Assembly (NCBI GenBank): GCA_018343915.1
Contig: JABRWF010000002.1
Location: 5,394,001-5,458,000, forward strand
Direction: 5' to 3'
Origin: Agroathelia rolfsii
Taxonomy: Eukaryota > Basidiomycota > Agaricomycetes > Amylocorticiales > Amylocorticiaceae
Length of the DNA: 64,000 nucleotides
Both the position numbers and the translations under genes were made by a program. Positions 23,205 through 34,058 of this stretch are shown in pieces; the first letter of the stretch is position 1; each line of letters starts with the position of its first letter. Below the pieces are notes generated by a model. The model made no database searches and was not told the origin of the DNA. It was given only the letters and a program-made list of their open reading frames with translations.

Positions 23205-24871
23205 ATGGGAAACTGCATGTCTTCTGGGATCGTTGAAGTGACGGAGGAGGACAAAGTAAGACACAAAGATGCTGAGAAGGCTTTAAAAGAGGTTCGTCTA
23301 TATTTCAACTTGCCATAGCATGAGACCTGCAGGCTCTACGGGGTCAGCATTCTTGGGATGTTTCGCCAGAACTTTCTCCCAATGGATTGTCTTTATGTTT
23401 TTCTTCTTTTCTCACAACCACTTTACTTCTCTAGGCCCAGAAAAAGATGGCAAAACAGGTGAAAGTTCTGCTTCTTGGATCCGGCGATTCTGGCAAGTCA
23501 ACTATTCTCAAGGTAGGTGCATGATTCTATATTTAGTTTTGCTAGTATTCACGTCCTTCAAACGTTTTGAATAGCAAATGCGTCTTATCCACTCTGTGCC
23601 TTTCTCAACGCAAGAGCGAGAGTCTTACCGCCAGCTCATTTTCAACAACCTCACGGAGGGAATAAAATATGTGCTTGACGCCATGGAAGACATGGATCTA
23701 AAGCTATCCGAGGACAACGAACAGTATTATGAGCTCATAGCCAACGCTCGTGATATCCGTGATCACGAGCCATATCCCAAAGAGTTTTATGAGCCACTCA
23801 AAGCGCTTTGGTTGGATCCTGGGGTGCAGACTGCCTGGGAGCGTGGAAACGAGGCGGCCCTGCCAGAAAAGTATGTGCTTAGTTCGATTTGTTGTTCGCC
23901 CTATCTTTTTTTTTCTTGTGCTCGTCATTTGGTCGGCTGACTTCCCCATGCATCTTGTTTTGTTGACGCTTGATTTTTCAACAGTTTAATTTATTTCTAC
24001 CCTGACCTGGATCGTCTCTTCGACCCCTCGTACCAACCCACTGACCAAGACATCGTTCAATGTCGCGCACGTACGATTGGGATGACAGAGACAAGCTTCC
24101 ATCTTCGCGACCATGAGATGCTTATGATTGACGTCGGCGGTCAGAAGAGCGAACGACGGAAGTGGATTCACTGTTTCCAAGACGTGACGAGCATTCTTTT
24201 CCTTGTCTCCTTGAGCGGATATGATCAACCTCTAATAGAAGACAAGGATGTGGTGAGTTATTGCCGCTATTTCTGCACTCCGCGATAGATTGTTGATGAA
24301 ATCTTGATGGTGATGCAAATTCATGTAGAATCAAATGCAGGACGCTATGACAATTTGGGATTCTATATGTCACTCTCAATGGTTCAAGTCGACATCCATC
24401 GTACGTGATGATCATTTCATTAAACTGGAACGTATGCGCTGAAGATTCCACGTGGTGCCAGATTCTGTTCTTGAACAAGAGCGACTTGTTCGAGGCAAAA
24501 GTGGCGAATTCTGATATCAAGAACTTCTTCCCTGATTATGATGGCGAGCCGGGTGATGCACGTGCCGGCCGTAGCTATTTCAAGAAACGGTTCACGCGTT
24601 TAGCGCAGAAGGCAGGAAGGTCCCAAGAGCGCGAAGTTTATGTCCAGTAAATACAACTTCCATCCATCATTCCTCTCCCTCTTGATGGAGCTGGTTTGCT
24701 AACCTGATTTCTTCAACCCAAAGCGTTACGACTGCTACGGATACGGCTATGCTACGTGTCGTCATGGCCGCGGTAGAAGGTGTGTTTATTACTTCGGTTT
24801 CTCCATATGTTTTCTCTGCGTGCTCTCAGATAGGTTAACTAATAATATTCATGTCTGGTTTTACAGAGTGA
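23205..24871 (+). CDS. G-protein alpha subunit with intact nucleotide motifs and short C-terminus
   Basis: Exons 23205-23291, 23435-23512, 23575-23870, 23985-24252, 24329-24400, 24462-24646, 24724-24779 and 24867-24871 give 348 aa. MGNCMSSG carries signals for N-myristoylation (Gly2) and probable palmitoylation (Cys4), which tether such proteins to the plasma membrane. G1 is GSGDSGKST. Switch I CRARTIG keeps the catalytic arginine and magnesium-binding threonine. Switch II is DVGGQKSERRKW with the catalytic Gln. G4 is LNKSDLF and G5 is TTATDT. The protein should bind and hydrolyse GTP and couple to a G-beta-gamma dimer. It stops after AMLRVVMAAVEE, about 13 residues before the usual receptor-contacting tail, and the last coding exon is only 5 nt (AG TGA). 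The three paralogues end at the same point. A missed distal exon is possible but none is visible. Confidence 0.9.
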
Positions 24872-27800
24872 GTCTCTCAGTTCTTTGTCATCTTTTATTA
24901 TTTTCCTTCGCCTATTTTTATTTTCTATTTATTCTTTCTTGCCTCTATTTTTCTTCTTTTTTCTTGGTCATCTGCGTCCGTCCAAGCGTCCGAGTCTAAT
25001 CATGTTCCTCTCCTCAACTCCAACTCTCGGATCTGGTCTCGCCCCAGTATCATTCTGCGCGGCAATCTTGAACACGCGGCCCTTATATAACCCTATCATC
25101 TGCCGTCTTCACTTTGGACACTATCACCATGCATTGTTGTACTACTTTGACAAGCAAAACCCCGCAAATTGTTACCTAATGTTAATATCTACGCCTGCTG
25201 TTGTACTTTCATATCGTCACGTCGATCCGTCCGCACTCGACGCACTCGCTGCCGCTGTCGCCTCTATTCCCGCACTCCTGCCATCCCTAAATCATCGATC
25301 CTCGGGCGGACGCCCCCCATGGGGAACTTATTTAACTGGGACGCTTGGCATTCATTCATGTTGTACTTCTTGCCTGCTAAAAAGCTTTGTCATCTCGACG
25401 CATGCTTTTTTTACTTGATTCTTTCATTGTGTTGGGGTGTATACCACTTTTTCATTTCATTTCATTCTTATATTTCCTTTTTTTTCTTTCTTATCTTGTA
25501 TGCGAACGGCTTACTCATGATTTTCTTCTCTCTTCTTTCTACTTGCTTCACTCCCATATCATTTGCACAATTGCATTTGGCGTATGATCTGCAAACCGGA
25601 TCTCGATTCAACCAATGAAAATCTCATCCAAAATGTACGCGTTCGACCATGAAACTAAAATATCACATACCTTCGGTGTCAATGGTGGTAACGGTCATCA
25701 ATATCGGTATGTATTTCTCTGTCGTTCGTGTGTACCTGAATTATCCGCGGTTGTGTGTACTGGCCCCATTCTTATTCGGGTACATAACACTACCGGCTTC
25801 ACTTGACATCGCTTCATGGTGAAAATTTTCCCACCTTTTCACATGATGCACCATCTTTCCTGTTGGGCTCATCAATATCAATATCACCTGAATCGAAATG
25901 TTGCCGGCTTACATCCGCCGATCAAACCCGGTGGGTGCACTCGAAAATACATCCCCTCACTCACCTTTACACGCATTACCTACCGTATGGCATTTCCATG
26001 CAAATCCGTTATTCTGGCCTCTTGGCGTTTTGCTTATTCGCACTGGGTATTTGTCTTGTGCGTACTCATCGGTACAACTTCTCGTATCGCGGCTGTGGTG
26101 ACGCCTTCCGCCTTTGTTTTGGCAAATAACTAACGACTACGACGGACGGACATGTGGGGGCGTTGGCATCTGGTTTTCTTGCGCGCGCACTCTTCGCTTT
26201 TATATTCTCACCGGCTTCTTTATGTCTTCTGACACTTTTCCCTTTTTTACTCCCCCTTGTTCCCGTCCAACTTCGGCTTCGATGTTCTTTTTTTCTTCCG
26301 GTGCCGCTGTTCCTGCCCATCATTTCATGTGCTTCTAAATTGGTCATCATGTTGTTTAGTGCCATATTGAGTAAAAACGTGAGTACATCCGTTCGTTCCG
26401 TTTTTCTCTGCACTTTTTGGTGCTTGTGTACTTATTCCGCGAACGCTTGGTAACAAAATTGGTCATGCTTCGGTTGTGACTGAGGTGAAACGCAGACGCT
26501 GATGATCATCTTATCCCTTGTTTTAGATACGTGAGGTTATGATGTGAAGGAGATGAGGTACTGGCTCAGGAGGACCATGCATGAAGGCTGAGGCAGGAGG
26601 GCGTACATGTGGGAGAGGACAGAGAGGGAGAGAATATGGACAGGGATACGGGACCCGGTATAGTCGATGATCTCCCGCCCTGGCCTTTATACTTCTTCGT
26701 CACCGATCTAGTCTCTTAGTGGCCGTCTCCGTCTTTCTTCTTTCTCACTATGGCCTTTTTCGGTCTTATCTTTCCTCGCAAATTTCTTCGCAACGCCAGG
26801 AGTTCTCGCATGCACGTTGATCGTCGTTACGAATATATTGTGGCGCATGCATCCTCGGTAGACCCGAGGACTGCTTATTCTCTCTTGCCACCTCAATTTT
26901 TATTGCTTATTTCTTGCATTCATAGGTGCCCTTTATCAATCTTACCTTACACTTTCGCTTTTCCCTTTTTATTGCATCTACCTCCTATGCATCTTCTATT
27001 ATGGTCATCGTGCACCCTACTCTGGGTCCACTGCAAAGGCTCCTGGAGATACACTAGCGGAAAACGTATATACCTATCTCCTTCGATCCCTCCCCCCTCT
27101 TTCTCCGCGGACCACATCAAGAGACTTGAACTCTCCGCTTTCGTACAGTCCCTAGTTGATGGTCACTCATCCCTGCATTCGCAAACCTTATTTGCTTTCA
27201 TTATTATCTGCTGCCCTCCTTTTCTCTTCTCACAGACGTTGACCGCTATCGGGATGATGAACAAACAGCGCGGCATGTATCCTGTTCCTCTTTTTTCGGT
27301 CTTTTACACCATCTGTTAGCTCTGAATGTTTTATATATATCTCATCGCTTTTTATCATTCCATTTCCCCTTTGATCTTCCCATAAGGCTCTTTGCATAAT
27401 TGCATAATCAAAATCCGGCCGTATCCCTGTACGTGTCCACATTCATGTACATGTCCTGTGTATCCCCACCGTATATGCCCTTTCCTTTCTTTTTTCTTTT
27501 TTTCTTTACCCTTTGTGTTTTTGCGTTTACCTTATCATTCTGCACTCGCCTCTAATCATTTTCATCATCTGAAGCATATGCACACACCAAATCACTATTT
27601 CCATTATTCCCGTTGAGCGTCGGATCGAGTGATGCATATAATTGAACGCCATTCTAAATTTTCGTGAGATCGCAGGTTAGTGGTTGACTTACAATTGAAT
27701 GATTTGCCGCACGCGCTAGTAGACGGGCCACTATTCAGGGGCTTTTCGGTTTAGCATTCCAATTGAGACAGCCTCATGCTCTGACGCAGACGGAAACATG

Positions 27801-29668
27801 AACTTTGTATTATATTTAGGTTCAATTAGTGGCCTTATACCCACTGGCAATTCAGCAAACCGCCACTGCAGGTCCTAATTTACTCAAAGGATCTTGCGTT
27901 GTCAACATTTCATTTGCGCGTCAGCAATGAGCCAACGTAGATCTGTAATACCTGAAAAGTTTTTTACACTACAAGCACCGTCATCTGAGTCTGATAGCTG
28001 CTCTTAGTATGAATGTAGAAGTTTATATGATTTTGGATTTGATTCAGATAACAATGTGTCTACATACTACGTGCAAATGGTACGCGAGACTAGTGATTAA
28101 ATTTCGGTTTTATTCGTTTGAGCTGGAATCAGATACTTACATATTTGTTGGAGACTCGGAATTGGGAGGATTTGACCATAGTGATAAACAGCTCACTACG
28201 ATTCAATTCCAATTCCTTATTAGCATTAGAGACTAATCCGTCATTTCAATCAATACGACAATAAGAAATCATATTAGCCACAACGATTTATGCGGAGGCG
28301 ACGACACGACGTCTTCAGGCTAGCAAAATGCTAACGATGTTTGAAGTTATTCACAACGGTGTGTGGCATTGTAAGAAAAGCGAGCCTGTTAGATTAAAAT
28401 AAAATAAATAAATAAACTAGTAAACATTCCGCTTGTTGTTGTACTTGGACACGGTATGCGCACAAACGGATAAAATAACTACCAAGGTAGACGCGATAAA
28501 GAATCGACTGGCCCTTACATAAGCAACCCCTCAACCCCTTTTCCTTTGTAGTCTAACACAATGTTAAATAAAATAGGAATAGATCTTTGCATACATCCTA
28601 TCCTTATCAGTTGATAAAGAGAAAACTATGTTGCTTCATGTGGTGATGGAGAAATTTTGGAAAGAGGGGGTAATAGCCCAAGGGGGCGTCACATTTCTTA
28701 TGAAGCATACGACGTCGGTTTCTTTATTTAAACCTTCATCGCCGGACTAACTCATACAGAATCAACCACCCTCCGAGTCGTAACATAGTGACAGGTATAA
28801 CCACAGCCCTTTGGATCAATGCCACATCGGAGCAAATTCACACCTGATAAGAGAAAACAATAGTGTAAATTCGATTAGTTTAATGTGGGATTATCAGGTT
28901 GGCAAATAAATAGTCTGGGAGAACAGTTTTGTGTCCGTGGATCGGATTGAGGCGGGCTGACTGAATTGAACTTCGACTCCACTCAATTGAGTCAATCCAC
29001 ACCAGTCCAATCCGTTAGGAGCCCCAAATACGTGTTAACAAAAAATGTTGTTTCAAACTCACAAATTTTCACCTCTTGCTGAATAATTGGTTTTTGTAGA
29101 ATTCCGAGTACTATAGCTCTCGGATGGAGGACAAGGAGAGGATATCTATGTGCTTAAAAGCTTCCGTTCCTGTCTATACAACAATCTACATCAATGATTT
29201 CTGGGCGCATAAACAGTGCCTAACTCCGCCCGGATTGCAGAAAAAAAGTACTGGGATTACAAGGCCTCTTCTATCGGTATCACGAGATAGACATTATCTA
29301 CAATACCTATGATGGAAAAACTTATAAATAGCTCAATGCCATTCATAATATTGACATTTGAGATTCATCTTCGGAAGTTGAAACGCCTGCTGAACATATA
29401 ATCCATGGAGCACAATATATCAGTAACAAACGAAATGTCTGCTTCATCATTACATGGACAAATACGTGAATAGATTCATTTAATAGGAATCATACGATCA
29501 TCTGTCGTCGCATCGGTTGAATCAAAAATACACAATAGATTTCCGTACTTAAGAGTCCATGCTTTGTTAACCATATGTACAATTGCGTAGCCTCTCGTAC
29601 TCATCGCAACCCCCCTTCCATTTTAGTTCGAATTTACATCTGTTCCTACCCCTATACTATTAACCGAT
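24872..29668. other. Gene-poor region of 4.8 kb
   Basis: From 24872 to about 27600 the plus strand is strikingly C/T-rich, with many short ORFs that look like low-complexity by-products and no family motif. From 27600 to 29668 it is AT-rich and featureless apart from an imperfect inverted repeat near 28948-29012. No tRNA or rRNA was recognised. A long non-coding transcript or extended 3' untranslated region of the G-alpha gene is possible. Confidence 0.5.
28948..29012. repeat. Imperfect inverted repeat
   Basis: CGGATTGAGGCGGGCTGACT (from about 28953) faces an imperfect reverse complement that ends with CCAGTCCAATCCG near 29012. The centre contains TCAATTGAGT. The arms have several mismatches and indels. 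It may be a decayed transposon end or simply an RNA hairpin. Confidence 0.4.
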
Positions 29669-30804
29669 ATGTCACTCATCTGGACCACAAAGACTCTGCC
29701 GGATGGAACCGAAATATTTTACTCTGATAGCGGTTCCCCAAACGATAGTGGAAACTATAGCACGCTTCTGATTATCCACGGTAGTGGATACAATGGCCGT
29801 AAGTAGTCTTCACATGACTATTATTTTAAAAATAAAATAAATTGATTAAATCTCATAGATGGCTTTCAGCGTATGCAAGCCGCTGGAATCAAACAAAATA
29901 TTCGTACATTCACTATTAATCGCCCAGAGTATGCTGGCTCCACGAAGTATACTGATGCTCAAATCCAAGAAATAGTCGAAGGACGCAAAGTTTTCCTGGA
30001 TCGCTTTCAACTCCAACTTGCCCACCTCCTAAATTTGATTATCTCCGAAGCTAAAGTGCCTCAATTCGATAAGTCTAAGAAAACCGGAGGGATAGTGATC
30101 ATGGGTTGGTCACTGGGTGCTTCATTTGGACTCACATTGCTTGGAGATCCCGATATCATTCCTCGTGAATTGTACAATGTTATTGAGCCTGAGGTAACAG
30201 ATTTGATATTATATGGTAGGTATCCGCATCCGGAAACTGTCTCTCGGATATGCGCTCATAACTCAGGGTAGATCCTCCTCACGTTTCCTTGGGATATCCT
30301 GCATCCGCTGAGTTTGACAAGTTTACCATCTGGAATCAGCCTGGAAAATCTGAAGCAATGATTTATGACGAGTTTATTACTTGGGTATCCTCATACTACG
30401 ACCACAAGGATACCAACTCTGTTGATATTGAAAAGCTCGACATGAGATCTCGAGGAGACATGTGCACCCTTGATCATATGTCTCAAGAAGTGATTGACCT
30501 TGCCTTCGATGGGGTGGCTGCTGGACGAGCTGATCTCCCCATGTTTGCTCCGCCAATGCAGAGGACGCTGGCCAAGCTGAGGATAGCTGCTCTGCTGGAC
30601 GAAAATCTTGCCAGGACCTTTTTTCCCAACGTCAAGATATCCCTTATTCAGGGCCTCCGTACGCAATGGTGTTCTATCATAGGAAGGAATTTTCTGCGAA
30701 AAGATTACGAAGGAGCTACGAGTGTACGCCCAATCCGGTTTGTAGAGATCCCCAGCGGAAATCACTTCGTGAGCATTTTCCCCATGTTTGAGGTCTCGGA
30801 ATAG
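29669..30804 (+). CDS. Alpha/beta hydrolase
   Basis: Exons 29669-29798, 29859-30215 and 30272-30804 join in phase to 339 aa. After a short N-terminal beta strand region (LPDGTEIFYSDSG) comes the oxyanion-hole motif IIHGSGYNG. The nucleophile elbow is GWSLGA, with Ser as catalytic residue. The likely catalytic His is in SGNHF near the C-terminus, and the acid residue is not certain. There is no signal peptide, so a cytosolic esterase or related hydrolase is likely; the substrate is unknown. The last intron acceptor was placed at GGGTAG| because the nearer CAG would put a stop in frame. The neighbours give no pathway hint. Confidence 0.85.
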
Positions 30805-30913
30805 TAACCATCGTTCTACAGTTGCATTATGACGCTACCGATGCTCTTGTTACTTCCGTTGTGCAATTAATCCACTCTTGAATGCTCGAGGTTCTAAATA
30901 TTTACGAGCAATG

Positions 30914-31195
30914 CTATAGCTGTTGAGAGGTGAACCCAAACTCTGACCGATTTTTGATACATACTACATATCGGCTCGTCTCCTTACCTTTTTGTATCAC
31001 GTGGTAAAAAGGTTTAGGATTACTAATGTATCTATTATTATTCAACTCAAACTCTTTATCTTGATCCGTAATCTGTTTGACGGTAAGCAGATAGTGGTCT
31101 TGAACATCTAGACCTTTAATTTTGTATAACTCTCGCAACTTGGATATTCGAAAGACTATTTCAGGTTACCTTATACTTTTCTTCTCCTCCGAGCC
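30914..31195 (-). CDS. Small hypothetical ORF, doubtful
   Basis: A 73-74 codon open stretch (30914 to about 31138) is rich in Lys, Glu and Tyr. Upstream lies a possible first exon MGSEEKK near 31175-31195, with a donor-like GTAACC. The two do not join in an obvious frame. It is divergent from the F-box gene that starts at 31247. No family is recognised and it may not be real. Confidence 0.2.
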
Positions 31196-31246
31196 CATAA
31201 TCAAAATAAGATTGAATTATTAGGAAACTTGTACCACTAGCCACTT

Positions 31247-33032
31247 ATGATCATGGTTCAAATTCCTCGGGAGCTGTGGTCTCAAATCTTATCCTCATCT
31301 ATACTTGGATGGACAGATTTAAATGCGTTATCGCTTGTCTGTCGTGACCTGAGAGATGTATCTCAGCAATATATTCTCTCAAAAGTTCATCTTAAATTCG
31401 ATAGAGCCGGACTTGTTATTCTGCATGATAAAGGACGGACGATTACGATGGACTCAGACTACGATCCAAGCTTCTTGGAGCATCTAGAATACTTGAAATC
31501 GGCCCGAATAGCCTCCTTTGTCAGGACTTGCACTATCGAGTGTTTACCACCGGCGCTTGGGGAGACGAATGATCAACATATAGATAAGATGCTTGATATC
31601 CTTCCCCAATTCACTCGACTGGAGGAGCTTCAGCTTATTGAGATAATTTTTCATCGCCACTCCTTACTGCAGACACTGCAACATGTAGTGCGACAAATTA
31701 CACGCATCAGCTTCATGGATTGCGTCATTGCAGACCTTGATGTTGATTGGACGCCTCTGAAATGCAGTTTCGTACGGGTTGATCATAGTCGTGGTCGGAT
31801 ACGATTCACTCCTAGGAATGGAAGCGTAGCAGACGAAGTCCTACTACTCATCAAGGGTGCGATAACCCAAACGCTTGTTGAGCTTGACCTCGATATAGTC
31901 TCGGATGAACTCAAACTCTACAGAAAAATGTCAGACACAGGCATAGTATTCCATTCCCTGAGAGCTTTCAGTACCAACGAGGAAAACCTGCTCAAGATGG
32001 AGACTTCCCTGAGCTTGTTCCCTGCGATTCGTTCTCTAAAAATACGCCCTGTCGCCCGTCGCCCTTCATATCAATTTAACCTCGGCTCGATTCTGCCAAA
32101 TACTGTGTTCCCAGAACTAGAAGAGCTTCATTGCCCTCTCTATCATCTTCCCCAATTCATCACATCACCTCTTCGCAAGCTCACAGTGTATGCGACTAAA
32201 TCCACTATATATGACGGCTGGAGGATGTCTTCTGAATTGGTCAAGCACTGCGTGGCTCAGAGTGCACCTGTGTTGGCAAAGATTCAAATCCTGGCTATTT
32301 ATGAGTTAACAGACAAGGATGAGGCTTTCGAATTCCTTATACTACATTGCAAATCCTTACAGTCCCTCATTGCCGAAATTTGTCCCAGTCCGTTCCGGCC
32401 CCTGCTACTAGGTGAGGCAAGGGTTAAAACATACACCCAGGTATGGCTTTCCATTTGTGTCAATGTAGGGCCAGGTGATATTGACTTGCTATATCATCAC
32501 CAAGTTATTTCTAGATCGCCTAGTTCGTTTAGACTGGCCGTCCACGCTTAGGGTTGTCGATATAGCACCGCCTTTCTGCTTGCGCACTGGCAGTAAGGCC
32601 CCTCGTCCCAAGAATTCTAGAATACCTGTATACCGCAGCCAAACCCCGCATTTTAATCAAAATGCTCATGAGCGTATGTACAGAGCAGCGCTGGCATCCT
32701 GGTCATATCAACGTCGATATTCATTTCAAGTTGGAGACTACCCCGGCTTGCGTGACGGTGTAGTATTCCGCCTCACATTCTATGACCGCTCGGTATATTA
32801 TCAGAGCAACATGAACTGGGGTCTAAAAAGTTATTATTACACATTTGAGCACTTGGCACGTCAGTGCAAAGTATCGGATGATAGCAACGTTGGAGAGTGG
32901 TATCTTCAAGGGCGAGGGGTATATGCATCAAATATACGCCACTATTCTCCCCCTGAAAACCTTCCTGAACATCTCAGGCTTGAGTTGGGATCGGACTCGG
33001 ACTCGGGTCCGGACCCAGAATCGTCGTACTGA
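31247..33032 (+). CDS. F-box protein
   Basis: Two exons (31247-32440 and 32505-33032, phase 0 join at CAG|TTA) give 573 aa. The N-terminus carries an F-box, QIPRELWSQILSSSILGW followed by LNALSLVCRDL, which would bind SKP1 in an SCF ubiquitin ligase. The middle holds leucine-rich repeat-like segments (LPQFTRLEELQLIE, FPAIRSLKIRP, FPELEELHCPLYHLP) typical of basidiomycete F-box/LRR-like proteins. The C-terminus is acidic with DSDSGPDPESSY. The start at 31247 (MIM) or 31253 (MVQ) cannot be separated by sequence. F-box proteins are heavily expanded in this group and the target is unknown. Confidence 0.85.
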
Positions 33033-34058
33033 AATTTGGACTCGGAGCTCAATCTTATATTCAGATCTTAATTAGAAGAAAAAAGTTCATATGTATCTTT
33101 CTCTGCCTCTAACATGATGCGCTACACCTAGCCTTGATTATGGGGAATGATGTTTTGTGCAATTGAAAACGTCTTGTATTAGTGCCAATCATTTTATATG
33201 AAGATAGCAAAGCTCAAAATAAAACCACTTAACTTGATGGTTCATAAGTAGGTAATATGTAATATTGATATACTTGCAATGCCTACAACTAGGCAACAAA
33301 ATTCGTCATGGCTGTTTTTTCAAAGAGAGACAATTAAATAGAGTCGACTATATAATATGAAATACTTGATCTTTGCCGTGGGATTCAGTTCAAGAATATG
33401 GCAAGCACGAATACTCATACATTCGTTCCATGGTACATGGTGTTTTAAATATGCTGCAACACGCAAAGTCTTCTGCATCTTCTAATCATTCATACTCATA
33501 GCACCCACAAGCGATTTTTTTCTGTGTCTCCAAAAAGTTGCTAATTGTGTCTGTACTACATGTACTAATAAACTACGTACATACATACATGCTAGTTGTC
33601 GAAGTTGATACACATCTGTACAGCTAGTACAATCAAACACGAGTAAGCTATAGTCGAAAAAAAAAGGTGTCGTCTACAGATGGAAATGAACAAGTAGAAA
33701 TATAGAAATACTCGAATGAACAAGAGATACCGATGAAGAAGGTAATGCATGATGGTGATAATGGTGTTGGTGATTGTGGCCAATGAAGATGACTTGGAAG
33801 AAGAAGAAGAAAATGATGATTGTGACCGTGACGACAATAAGAATGGGTATTGTGAAGACACATCATATAAAAATACACCAAGGAAAGGACCGGAAAAGAA
33901 GAAGGATAGAATGACCTAGAACTAACACAGGGATAGAAGGACGAAAGAAGGGGAGATTTTAGCATGTTCAGAAGAGAGACATAGAGTTTGCTCAGGCTCA
34001 GGTTTCCAACATCATCGAGTGCGCCATAAACCCAGAAGGACGATAGATGGGCCAAGGG
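33033..34058. other. Convergent intergenic region
   Basis: This lies between the ends of the F-box gene and the first DUF21/CBS gene. Minus-strand ORFs here are rich in Ser, Phe and Leu from simple sequence and have no homology signal. A GAAGAAGAAGAA tract lies at about 33797-33811. Confidence 0.5.

Noticed and set aside
24885..25618. Two overlapping ORFs of 177 and 149 codons after the G-alpha gene
   Set aside because: They are composed of Phe, Leu, Ser and Tyr from C/T-rich DNA, have no domain or splice logic, and overlap in two frames.
26066..26413. 115-codon Lys/Arg-rich minus-strand ORF
   Set aside because: Its composition mirrors the pyrimidine bias of the plus strand and it has no family features.
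33592..34055. Minus-strand ORFs of 89 and 135 codons
   Set aside because: Rich in Ser, Phe and Leu from GAA/GAT simple sequence, and they lie in the expected 3' flank of the DUF21/CBS gene.
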